Of a DNA stretch of 64,000 bases, positions 42,017 to 49,578 are shown in pieces. The DNA comes from Arsukibacterium sp. UBA3155 (GTDB lineage Bacteria; Pseudomonadota; Gammaproteobacteria; Enterobacterales; Alteromonadaceae), in assembly GCA_002364615.1 (NCBI GenBank), contig DEYP01000004.1:1-64000 (forward strand). Direction: 5' to 3'. Position 1 is the first letter of the stretch, and each line of letters opens with the position of its first letter. A program made the position numbers and the translations under genes. Under the pieces are notes generated by a model. The model was not told the origin of the DNA, did not search any database, and worked only from the letters and a program-made list of their open reading frames with translations.

Positions 42017-42615
42017 TGCGCAACAGAATAAGAAAATACTTATTAGACCTTAAAGGGCAACAGTTTCTTGGAAACCAAGGTGGGCTTTGGCCAAATAAGT
42101 TGGTTTTTTGGCTGCTTTGCACGTCTCTGCTTGTGACTATTATTTTAATTTATATTCTTATCAATTTCAGAGAATACCCATTGCATGCGAAATTTGATGA
42201 TATTCAATGCCATGATGCCATTCATGTAAAGTCTGGCAGAGGAAGGGCTGCGCATGTTCAGATATTTGATGTTAGTGGTGAAGAGGTAATCATTAGAGGG
42301 AATTTTGCAGGCTCAAGTGGGATTTTATACATAGATAGAATGGATGAGCGTGACCGCCTTTATCATATTTGTTTTGTGCGTCTGCAGGATGTTTTTCTGG
42401 ATGATAACAGTCGTTTGGTCGGATTGTGGCGGCAGGATAGTAATTCAAAAGGCGTCTTGAATAGGGGGTTGATTGAGTCAAGAATTAGTAATTTCAATAA
42501 TTTTTTCAAGCGTGTAATAGAAGTAATATTTTATCCAATCTTGTTTATTGTATGCTTCGTGATTGCTGTTGATATTTTTTTTAAAATTATTTTTTCCGTA
42601 AGTTTTTTTCAATAA
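42013..42615 (+). CDS. Two-transmembrane protein of unknown function
   Basis: A 200-residue protein that I do not recognise. The N terminus is basic; hydrophobic segments lie at about residues 30-52 and 168-195, with a soluble middle of about 115 residues (CHDAIHVKSGRGRAAHVQIF, GNFAGSSGILYIDRMDERD). The base composition is visibly AT-richer than the neighbours and rare codons such as ATA and AGA are frequent, suggesting transfer. The ATG overlaps the stop of the hlyD remnant (ATGA) and follows GGGAG, so it was once coupled to that secretion gene. The frame itself is intact. A role in type I secretion is only inferred. Confidence 0.6.
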   Translation: MMRNRIRKYLLDLKGQQFLGNQGGLWPNKLVFWLLCTSLLVTIILIYILINFREYPLHAKFDDIQCHDAIHVKSGRGRAAHVQIFDVSGEEVIIRGNFAGSSGILYIDRMDERDRLYHICFVRLQDVFLDDNSRLVGLWRQDSNSKGVLNRGLIESRISNFNNFFKRVIEVIFYPILFIVCFVIAVDIFFKIIFSVSFFQ

Positions 42616-42642
42616 GGAGGTTAGTGATGAAAGCAACAAATA

Positions 42643-42705
42643 GGACAGGAACCAACAAATAGTAACAAATAGGACAGGCACAACAACAACAAAAAGGACA
42701 GGCAC
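42643..42705. repeat. Left GGACAGGCAC repeats of the transposase locus
   Basis: GGACAGGAAC at 42643 and GGACAGGCAC at 42672 and 42696, embedded in A-rich spacers (AACAAATA and similar). The reverse complement, GTGCCTGTCC, occurs twice on the other side of the transposase gene. Confidence 0.75.
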
Positions 42706-42901
42706 AACTAAAAGGATTGAAGTAATCAACTAATCCAGCAGTGTGTTTGCAAGGTTAATGCGCTAGTAGTGGCACTGTGTGGCGTTACTGTGATAAATGA
42801 CCGCCGTTGAAGTCTGTTTTACAATATTTTCAGACAAGGCAGTTCCCGAATTTTGGGTTAGTGGCTGGTATGTCTGTCTTGCTAAGTTAAGTGGCGGTTG
42901 C

Positions 42902-43867
42902 TCAGGCAGTGTCGCGATGGGCGCGTCGGCCGAAAAGTGTGGTGTAGTGCTTCTCGAATTGGGTTGCGCGGGTCAGCCAGTCTTGCTGGCTGAGATTAAG
43001 CCGTTGCAGAATGGGTGGTAGCTGTCCTGCAATGGCACCCCGTTTTTTGGGGCGGATAGCGCGACCGGTATAGTCCAACAGCTGCAGATAGTCAGACAGG
43101 TTAAACAGAATACCGCGTTGCAGCTGGTCAACCTGCGCTCCCTCAAAGGGTAGCAATGGCTTGAGTGTGTGGCAGAAGTGTTGCATGTTGCCTTGCAGGG
43201 TTTGTTCAGCAATGGCTTTTTTCAAATCGAATGTTGGTGTTAACCGTTCTTTGATGCTGGTGTAGTCTGAGCTTTCCGGAGTCTCGGCAGTGTCAGCGCG
43301 AACCGGGTTCAGGTCGACATAGGCCATGCAGGACAATAGCGCTTCTTCGGTCAGCAGTGCCTGGGATTTGAATCTGGCTTCCCAGAAGTGCCCGGTGCAG
43401 CCGTCTTCCTGATTGGCCCGGCGGGCAATAGGTTCGTTTAGGCATTTCATAAACCAACTCAGGCAGGTCAGGCGCTGGCGGTAGACCTCGACACAGCTGT
43501 GTACTGTGTCCAGTTCAGCAGCGTTAACAGGACTGCCGGCTAAATATCGTTGTACCAACAATGTGCCTTTATGCAGGCTGGTCCAACGCAATAGCACGTC
43601 TTCGGTACTCCAGTCCGAGGCTTGCTTTGGTTCGAGTTTAACGACAATGTGTAAGTGGTTTGACATCACTGCGTAAGCGCAGATGTCGATAGCAAACAAC
43701 GAGGCCAGCAGGCGGATACGTTGCTCAATCCAGGCTCGCCGGTGTTCAAAGTTTTTACCGGTATTTTGGTCGATGCCGCATAAAAAGGACCTGCGCACGC
43801 AGCGGGATACTACATGGTAGTAGGGTGTGTCCTCGACGGCGATAAGAGATTTGCGGGGTCTAGGCAT
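42902..43867 (-). CDS. REP-associated tyrosine transposase (Y1/HUH, RAYT type)
   Basis: A 321-residue single-strand DNA transposase of the Y1 (IS200/IS605-like) superfamily. It begins MPRPRKSLIAVEDTPYYHVVSRCVRR; the metal-binding HUH motif is in SNHLHIVV (about residues 69-76) and the catalytic Tyr is most likely in AYVDLNPVRA. This long form with a C-terminal extension is the domesticated RAYT type, which usually is not flanked by insertion-sequence ends but by REP-like palindromes. Short inverted motifs are present on both sides here. The gene looks intact. It has no obvious partner genes. Confidence 0.88.
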   Translation of the reverse strand: MPRPRKSLIAVEDTPYYHVVSRCVRRSFLCGIDQNTGKNFEHRRAWIEQRIRLLASLFAIDICAYAVMSNHLHIVVKLEPKQASDWSTEDVLLRWTSLHKGTLLVQRYLAGSPVNAAELDTVHSCVEVYRQRLTCLSWFMKCLNEPIARRANQEDGCTGHFWEARFKSQALLTEEALLSCMAYVDLNPVRADTAETPESSDYTSIKERLTPTFDLKKAIAEQTLQGNMQHFCHTLKPLLPFEGAQVDQLQRGILFNLSDYLQLLDYTGRAIRPKKRGAIAGQLPPILQRLNLSQQDWLTRATQFEKHYTTLFGRRAHRDTA

Positions 43868-43975
43868 GTCGCGCCTGCGATACTGTTTAAATGTACAGCT
43901 TTTAGACTAGTTGTCGACCATCTTGCTGTCAAGGTTTCAGATTGTGGTTAATGATGCTAACAGCTGGTATGTGTT

Positions 43976-44081
43976 ACTCAAGGTTTTATAGTGCCTGTCC
44001 ATCGTCTCATCCGGTAACTCAAGGTTTTATAGTGCCTGTCCATCGTCTCACATCGTCTCATCCATCGTCTCATCGTCTCAC
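43976..44081. repeat. Right repeats: 34-bp direct repeat and CATCGTCTCA array
   Basis: A 34-base unit beginning ACTCAAGGTTTTATAGTGCC occurs at 43976-44009 and again at 44017-44050 (period 41). Each copy contains GTGCCTGTCC followed by ATCGTCTCA. After the second copy the decamer CATCGTCTCA continues in degenerate tandem to 44081, five copies in all counting overlaps. The array stops exactly where homology to the subtilase PPC domain begins. Confidence 0.85.
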
Positions 44082-44168
44082 ATTGACAACCCGCAAGCCG
44101 GTACCTGGCATGTGGGTATCCGTGCTTATAGTGCCTTTAGTGGTGTGACGTACAGCTATCAGTGCTAG
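44082..44168 (+). pseudogene. 3' remnant of a second PPC-domain protease gene
   Basis: The 87 bases encode IDNPQAGTWHVGIRAYSAFS and then GVTYSYQC plus a stop. This differs at only a few positions from the end of the intact subtilase at 40016-41557 (INNPQAGTWHVG...TYSYQY). No start or further homology lies upstream, where the repeat array ends abruptly. A hairpin follows, as after a normal gene. It is the end of a former paralogue or a partial duplication. Confidence 0.85.
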
Positions 44169-44193
44169 GGTAAAAGTAATATTCACAATGCTG

Positions 44194-44219
44194 AACCGGG
44201 CTGAGTAAGCAGCCCGGTT
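44194..44219 (+). terminator. Hairpin after the PPC remnant
   Basis: AACCGGGCTG-AGTAAG-CAGCCCGGTT, a perfect 10-bp stem without a clear T run; probably the terminator of the lost paralogue. It also lies past the convergent mscS-like stop. Confidence 0.65.
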
Positions 44220-44248
44220 AGTTAGAACACATCGCATGGCTCAGGTTG

Positions 44249-45283
44249 TTATTCAGAAATTGTCTGGTCGACAACCTTCAGTTGATCCTGCAGCATTTTT
44301 AGTTGGTTTTGAATTTGCCCTTTGTGCTCATTATCGACAGTTTTAAGCGTTTCTTCGCAGGCCGCGATTTTAACTAAAAGCTGATCTTTACTATCTTCCC
44401 GCTGCGCGGCTTCCTCTGCTTTGTCAAATACCACATCTTCCGCGACGGTTTCCGGAGTGCTGCCACGCGTTGCGCGTTGTGCCGGTACCACTTTGCCGTC
44501 ATCTGCAATTTTTCGCTGATTCATAAAACTGGGTGACATAATTTCGACCCCGGCATCGTGCAGGGCATCGACTACCTGACGCCGTAAACTGGAGCGGGCG
44601 GTGAGTAAGCTTTTCACATCAGTCAGCATACCACTGACTTTATAAGTAATGGCATAATTGCCAAGTTCAAGGATTTGCACAAAGGGATCCGATAGCTCGC
44701 TATTGGTTGCTGCCTGCAGCAGCAGAGTCTCAACGTCGGCATTATGCACATCGTAGCCAAGAGACAGAGTGGTAGAGACGATGCAACCAGAACTGCGCGT
44801 TACGCAGATGGGGTGATTAACTAAAAAGGTATTGGGCAACGACACCAGTTCCCGGTTTTCAGTTTGAATTTCAGTATCCAGTAAGCCGCGTTCAACGACC
44901 CGGCCAAAAAAATCACTCACCTGAATAAAGTCACCGGTCCGAAAGGGCATGGTTACCCGCAGCATGGTGCCAGCCATAATATTAGAGAAGATAGTGCTGG
45001 ATGAAAAAGCAAACACGCCTGAAATAACCAGACCAATTAAGCCAATCACCTGATTGCGGGTACTGTCACTGACCGGCAGCGATAACGCTATGGCAATAAT
45101 GCCCACTACAGTGAGGATAAGCATTGTAAGTTGTTTGGGAAACAGCTTTTCGTTACCCTCAGTCTTGTGGCGCTTAATTAATAACAAATGGGCTAACCAC
45201 AGCAATGCTGCAACCACGACACTGGTTAACAATAACGGTAAAAATAAGCTTAAAGTTTCAGTCACTGACTGGATAACGGACAT
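44249..45283 (-). CDS. MscS family mechanosensitive ion channel
   Basis: A 344-residue small-conductance channel that releases solutes on osmotic downshock. Three hydrophobic segments lie in residues 10-110; the pore-side region (GVFAFSSSTIFSNIMAGTML) is followed by the beta domain (FRTGDFIQVSDFFGRVVERGLLDT, then LPNTFLVNHPI). The C-terminal tail (about 280-344) is charged and predicted coiled coil, longer than in Escherichia coli MscS (286). It is alone on the minus strand with the TrhA-like gene upstream (90-base gap). Confidence 0.9.
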   Translation of the reverse strand: MSVIQSVTETLSLFLPLLLTSVVVAALLWLAHLLLIKRHKTEGNEKLFPKQLTMLILTVVGIIAIALSLPVSDSTRNQVIGLIGLVISGVFAFSSSTIFSNIMAGTMLRVTMPFRTGDFIQVSDFFGRVVERGLLDTEIQTENRELVSLPNTFLVNHPICVTRSSGCIVSTTLSLGYDVHNADVETLLLQAATNSELSDPFVQILELGNYAITYKVSGMLTDVKSLLTARSSLRRQVVDALHDAGVEIMSPSFMNQRKIADDGKVVPAQRATRGSTPETVAEDVVFDKAEEAAQREDSKDQLLVKIAACEETLKTVDNEHKGQIQNQLKMLQDQLKVVDQTISE

Positions 45284-45373
45284 AGAGGCCTCACAAGGTT
45301 ACCTGCAGACCCAGCAACACACGCATTAGCTGGGCAATTAATGTTACTCTGACACCGCGGGTCGCAATCAGCC

Positions 45374-46024
45374 TCAGGCGGGTTGGGGCATCAGATACCA
45401 ATATACTGCTAAAAAGTGCAATATGCTGCCCGCGAGCACGAATAAGTGCCAAAGCATATGATGCAGATACAGGCTGCGCCAGATGTAAAACAGCACGCCA
45501 CCGGAATAAGCCAGACCGCCCGCCAGTAAAAGCCACATCGCTTCGGTTGGCACATTAGCCAGCATCGGTTTAATCGCAACTACCACGATCCAGCCAAGCC
45601 CCAGATAGAGCGCTAAAGATAACTTTTTATATTTAAGACCTGTGGCAAGCTCTAAAACCACGCCAACAAGGGCAATAGTCCAGATTATGGCGCATAAAAT
45701 AAGGCCCCAGTCATGGCGCAGGCTGATCAGCGTAAAGGGAGTATAAGTACCAGCGATTAAAATAAAAATAGCGGCATGGTCGAGCTGACGCAGTCGGTAT
45801 TTTATCTGTGGGCTATGGATACTGTGATAAAGCGCCGAGCTGCTATAGAGTAAAATAATACTGCTGCCATAGACAATCGCACTGGCCAGTTGCCAGTTGT
45901 CGCCATCGCTCAGGCTTAATCGTAGCATTAACACCAGGCCAATCAGCCCCAGCACGGCACCCACAGCGTGGCTTAGTGCATGCAGGTATTCTTCCAACGG
46001 GGTATAACGGCTTACGCTGGTCAT
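45374..46024 (-). CDS. Hemolysin III / TrhA family (PAQR) membrane protein
   Basis: A 216-residue protein with seven hydrophobic segments. The PAQR/hemolysin III metal-site residues are visible: ALSHAVGAVLG near the N terminus, SSALYHSIHS with the His, LDHAAIFILIAGTYTPF, and the C-terminal HHMLWHLFVLAGSILHF. Bacterial members (TrhA, YqfA) are inner-membrane proteins linked to membrane-energy and lipid homeostasis; haemolysis is not implied. It probably shares a transcript with the MscS gene. Confidence 0.88.
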   Translation of the reverse strand: MTSVSRYTPLEEYLHALSHAVGAVLGLIGLVLMLRLSLSDGDNWQLASAIVYGSSIILLYSSSALYHSIHSPQIKYRLRQLDHAAIFILIAGTYTPFTLISLRHDWGLILCAIIWTIALVGVVLELATGLKYKKLSLALYLGLGWIVVVAIKPMLANVPTEAMWLLLAGGLAYSGGVLFYIWRSLYLHHMLWHLFVLAGSILHFLAVYWYLMPQPA

Positions 46025-46197
46025 TCAGAATTGCTCATTATGTATTGCTCACAAAGGTATCGTCACAAAATTGCACTGGCAAATTCAGGTGGTTAAAAAC
46101 AGCCCTATCTTAACAGCACGCCATCACAGGTAAACACTAAAGCGTTGGTATTTAGTCAGAGCAGCGGTAAACTGCGCTTTTACGTCAAGATAGACTT

Positions 46198-47424
46198 ATG
46201 CCACTGCTTATAATTCTGGGTTACGTTTGGCCTGAACCGAATTCCTCTGCCGCCGGCAGCCGCATGCTCAGCCTGATAAAATTGTATTTAGCTAAGGGCT
46301 GGCAGGTGCAGTTTGCCAGCCCGGCCGAATTAAGCCCGCACCGCTACCTATTGGCTGAACTGGGTGTCATAGAGCAGCGAATTGCCTTAAATTGTGACAG
46401 TTTCGATAGTTGGCTGGCTGAACACAACCCGCAGGCAGTAATGTTTGACCGTTTTATGCTAGAAGAGCAATTTGGCTGGCGGGTAGAGCAGGCATGCCCG
46501 CTGGCTATGCGCATATTAGATATGGAAGACTGTCATGCACTGCGTGATGCGAGGCAACGTTGCCACAGTCAGCAACAGCCTGTAGATGCTGTCGCCCTTA
46601 ATTCTGAGTTGGCGCTTAGAGAAATAGCAGCCATTTACCGCTGTGATTTAACCCTGGTGATATCTGAAGCTGAAATGCAGCTGTTACAACAGCACTATGG
46701 TGTACCTGCTGCATTGCTCTGTTATTGCCCGTTTTGGTTGGAAGGGTTGCCGGCTATGCCGACCCCGGCGTTTGACGAGCGGCAGCATTTTATTGCCATT
46801 GGCAATTTTCGGCATGCGCCTAACTGGCAGGCGGTATTGTGGTTAAAACAACACATCTGGCCGCAAATACGTCAGCAGTTACCCGCAGCAGAGCTGCATA
46901 TCTATGGCGCTTATCCGCCAGCAAAAGCGACCGCTTTGCATAATGCCAGGCAGGGGTTTCTGGTTAAAGGCTGGGTAGCTGATAGCCAGCAAGTGATGCG
47001 CCAGGCCAGGGTATGTCTGGCGCCATTGGCCTTTGGTGCGGGCTTAAAAGGTAAATTGCTGGAAGCAATGTGCCAGGGAACTCCCAGCGTAACAACGGAT
47101 ATCGGAGCGGAGGGCATGAGTATCGATAGTACCTGGAGCGGTATGGTGGCAAATAACAGTAATGATATTGCCGCTGCGGCGGTCGTGCTGCATGAAGATG
47201 AGCAGCGGTGGCAACAGGCACAAGACCTGGGATATCAGATTGTCAGCACACGTTTTGGCCCGGACCAGGCACAGTTGGTATGGCGAAGAATAGAGCAGGC
47301 AATGGCAATGCTTGAACCAAGTCGCCAGCTGAACTTTACCGGCCAAATGTTACGGCATCATGCCTACCGTAGTACCAAATTTATGGGACAATGGATAGCG
47401 CTGAAAAACAAACTGGCGCATTAA
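46198..47424 (+). CDS. Glycosyltransferase, GT4-like
   Basis: A 408-residue GT-B fold glycosyltransferase. The N-terminal domain begins LLIILGYVWPEPNSSAAGSR, as in many group 1 enzymes. The C-terminal domain has IGNFRHAPNWQAVLWLKQ, then AELHIYGAYPP and the nucleotide-sugar site FGAGLKGKLLEAMCQGTPSVTT. The sugar donor and acceptor cannot be told. There is no polysaccharide cluster around it, which is unusual for this family. The last codons form one arm of a 12-bp hairpin. Confidence 0.85.
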   Translation: MPLLIILGYVWPEPNSSAAGSRMLSLIKLYLAKGWQVQFASPAELSPHRYLLAELGVIEQRIALNCDSFDSWLAEHNPQAVMFDRFMLEEQFGWRVEQACPLAMRILDMEDCHALRDARQRCHSQQQPVDAVALNSELALREIAAIYRCDLTLVISEAEMQLLQQHYGVPAALLCYCPFWLEGLPAMPTPAFDERQHFIAIGNFRHAPNWQAVLWLKQHIWPQIRQQLPAAELHIYGAYPPAKATALHNARQGFLVKGWVADSQQVMRQARVCLAPLAFGAGLKGKLLEAMCQGTPSVTTDIGAEGMSIDSTWSGMVANNSNDIAAAAVVLHEDEQRWQQAQDLGYQIVSTRFGPDQAQLVWRRIEQAMAMLEPSRQLNFTGQMLRHHAYRSTKFMGQWIALKNKLAH

Positions 47425-47436
47425 GCGCCAGTTTGT
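47408..47436. terminator. Perfect 12-bp hairpin over the glycosyltransferase stop
   Basis: ACAAACTGGCGC-ATTAA-GCGCCAGTTTGT with the TAA stop in the loop. There is no T run, so termination efficiency is uncertain; it could also protect the mRNA end. Confidence 0.6.
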
Positions 47437-47443
47437 AATAACG

Positions 47444-47470
47444 AAAAACCCGCTGTCGGTATTAACGGGT
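47444..47470 (-). terminator. Probable terminator of the KAP-tailed protein gene
   Basis: On the minus strand ACCCG ... CGGGT (13-base loop) followed by TTTTTCG, 8 bases past the stop codon. Confidence 0.6.
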
Positions 47471-47477
47471 AAGCGTA

Positions 47478-47861
47478 TTACCTTGCACCACGAGGTGGCC
47501 GCTGCTTACTATCGTTTATTTTATCTGCCCAGAACGCGGCTGCTGCGCCCGGCGTAGTGTTAGCCGGTTTTGCTGCTTTAGCTTTGCCTTTCGCTGCGGG
47601 TTTGGCTGCTGCTTTTGCGGCCGGCTTAGCCGGTTTTTTGTCTGCCTTTGCCGGCTTGTCTGCTTTGGTAGCCGCCGCTTTAGTTTTGCCGCCTTTACCA
47701 TAACTATCTGCTAATTCTGCCAGTTCAGCCAGACGGATATTTTTACCACCATCAACGCTAAACCAGCCTGGTTTTTGCTCCAGCTCTGGTGCTTTACCAA
47801 ACTCAGCTTTATAAGCTGCAGTAAAATCAGCGATTACCTGATCTTTATCCAATTTTGTCAT
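47478..47861 (-). CDS. Small basic protein with Lys/Ala/Pro-rich tail
   Basis: A 127-residue protein I cannot name. Residues 1-55 form a compact folded-looking part (DKDQVIADFTAAYKAEFGKA, then GWFSVDGGKNIRLAELAELA). Residues 56-105 are a Lys/Ala/Pro repeat tail (KADKPAKADKKPAKPAAKAA), like the tails of histone H1-like and AlgP-type proteins. The end is PPRGAR. Such tails bind DNA or RNA without sequence preference, so a nucleoid or ribosome-associated role is a fair guess. It stands alone, with GGTATCATAAGC before the ATG. Confidence 0.7.
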   Translation of the reverse strand: MTKLDKDQVIADFTAAYKAEFGKAPELEQKPGWFSVDGGKNIRLAELAELADSYGKGGKTKAAATKADKPAKADKKPAKPAAKAAAKPAAKGKAKAAKPANTTPGAAAAFWADKINDSKQRPPRGAR

Positions 47862-48000
47862 GCTTATGATACCTGTGCGTAAAATTAATCGTTGCCCGCT
47901 ATTTATACATCAAAATGCAGGTAATAGACAAATCTGCCTGCTTTTTAACAGCTTTTAAGTACAATAGCCCTAATAGCTAACCAGATTAACCGGAGATTTT

Positions 48001-48762
48001 ATGTTGCAACGGCAACAATTGACCAGCGTGCTGGCAGAACTACTGCAAAGCGAACGGATCCGTGATTACTGTCCAAATGGCTTGCAGGTTGAGGGAAAGC
48101 AGCAAATTAAACGTATCGTTACCGGGGTAACCGCCAGCCAGGCACTGATAGACGCTGCCATTCACTGGCAGGCAGATGCGGTGATCGTGCATCATGGCTA
48201 TTTCTGGAAAAACGAAGCGATGGTGGTGACCGGCATGAAGAAAAAACGCTTACAGGCGTTGCTGGCGCATGACATTAATTTGTTTGCGTATCATTTGCCG
48301 TTAGATATTCATCCCGGGCTTGGTAACAACGTGCAATTAGGCAAACTGCTGCAGGCAATAGCGGTTACGCCACTGCCCACAGCAGAGCCGCTTGGCGTGG
48401 TGATGCAGGGTGAGCTGCCAACGCCTCAGAGCCTTAGCCAGGTAGCCGATACGCTTGAGCAAGTGCTGGGCCGCCCGGTGTTAGCGCACGATGCCGGCAG
48501 TAACAGGCCTGTGCATAAACTGGCCTGGTGTACCGGCGGTGGTCAGGGTTACATTGAGCAAGCGGCTGCAGCCGGTGCTGATGTGTTTATCAGCGGTGAA
48601 GTGTCTGAGCAAACTATACATGTATCGCGAGAGCTCGATATTCACTTTATTGCCGCGGGTCATCATGCAACAGAACGCTATGGCATTAAAGCGCTGGGGG
48701 AGTATCTTAGCGCTAACTATCCGCTGCAGGTGCAGTTTATAGATATCGACAACCCGGCATGA
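48001..48762 (+). CDS. Nif3-like dinuclear metal centre protein (YbgI)
   Basis: A 253-residue member of the Nif3/YbgI family, hexameric rings with a two-metal site. Metal ligands are visible in VIVHHGYFWK (about residues 62-71), HLPLDIHPGLGNN (about 98-110) and the C-terminal FIAAGHHATERYG. The family is sometimes labelled GTP cyclohydrolase I type 2, but the cellular reaction is unsettled. The gene overlaps cmoM by 4 bases (ATGA), so they are translationally coupled. CCGGAGATTTT precedes the ATG. Confidence 0.9.
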   Translation: MLQRQQLTSVLAELLQSERIRDYCPNGLQVEGKQQIKRIVTGVTASQALIDAAIHWQADAVIVHHGYFWKNEAMVVTGMKKKRLQALLAHDINLFAYHLPLDIHPGLGNNVQLGKLLQAIAVTPLPTAEPLGVVMQGELPTPQSLSQVADTLEQVLGRPVLAHDAGSNRPVHKLAWCTGGGQGYIEQAAAAGADVFISGEVSEQTIHVSRELDIHFIAAGHHATERYGIKALGEYLSANYPLQVQFIDIDNPA

Positions 48763-49547
48763 ACAAAAGCACCGATCGTAGTTTCGATGGTATTGCCGCC
48801 AAGTTTCAGCGCAATATCTATCAGAGTAGTAAAGGCGAGATCCGCCAGCAGGTACTGCTGCGGGATTTAAGCACGCTGGCGATATTGCAAAAGCCGTGTC
48901 AGGTATTGGACGTTGGCGCAGGTCAGGGCCAGCTTGGTCTGGCGCTGGCGGTGCGGGGACATCAGGTAACATTAACGGATATTTCGGCCGATATGCTGGC
49001 AATAGCAGCTGCAGCGGCGACAGCTCAGGGCATTGCCGTTACCGGGGATGATGCAAAGCTGCGTTTCACCCAGCAAAGCCTGGCTGCGTTAAGCCAGCAG
49101 GCCGGGCAGCAATACCCTCTGGTAATGTGTCACGCCATGCTAGAGTGGCTGGCTGAGCCACAGTTAGCATTAAAGCAATTGTGGCAGCTGGTTGAGCCTG
49201 AGGGCATGTTGTCACTGATGTACTACAACAAAGATGCCAAACGCTTTAGTAATATTTTATATGGCAACTTCGATTATGTGGCTGCCGATTTCAAAGTTAA
49301 GAAAAAAGTACAATTAAGCCCGCAAAACCCGCTGGAGCCGCTGCAGGTGGAGCAATGGTATCAGCAGGCTGGTTTTTCCCTGGTCAGTAAAACCGGGGTC
49401 CGGTGCTTTCATGACTATTTACGGGATCGAACCCAGCAGCAAAGCCATTTTCAGCAACTGCTGGCGCTGGAGCTGTTATATAATCAGCAAGAGCCCTATG
49501 CATCATTGGGGCGTTATACCCACCTGCTGTTACACAAACCGCGTTAA
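48759..49547 (+). CDS. cmoM: tRNA 5-carboxymethoxyuridine methyltransferase CmoM
   Basis: A SAM-dependent methyltransferase of 262 residues that makes the methyl ester of cmo5U34 in certain tRNAs. Conserved blocks match Escherichia coli CmoM (SmtA): FDGIAAKFQRNIYQSSKGEI, the SAM site LDVGAGQGQLG, CHAMLEWLAEPQ, YGNFDYV, and KTGVRCFHDYLRD near the end. The ATG overlaps the Nif3 gene stop. The family's MukB-neighbour name smtA is older usage. Confidence 0.92.
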   Translation: MNKSTDRSFDGIAAKFQRNIYQSSKGEIRQQVLLRDLSTLAILQKPCQVLDVGAGQGQLGLALAVRGHQVTLTDISADMLAIAAAAATAQGIAVTGDDAKLRFTQQSLAALSQQAGQQYPLVMCHAMLEWLAEPQLALKQLWQLVEPEGMLSLMYYNKDAKRFSNILYGNFDYVAADFKVKKKVQLSPQNPLEPLQVEQWYQQAGFSLVSKTGVRCFHDYLRDRTQQQSHFQQLLALELLYNQQEPYASLGRYTHLLLHKPR

Positions 49548-49578
49548 ACCGCTTAGGTTGTCAGTAATGTAAGCAGGG

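Noticed and set aside
43976-44081. CRISPR array
   Set aside because: Only two long repeats with a 7-base gap, followed by simple decamers; no spacers and no cas genes.
43942-44148. A 68-codon plus-strand frame across the repeat array
   Set aside because: It translates the decamer repeats and the PPC remnant in the wrong frame.
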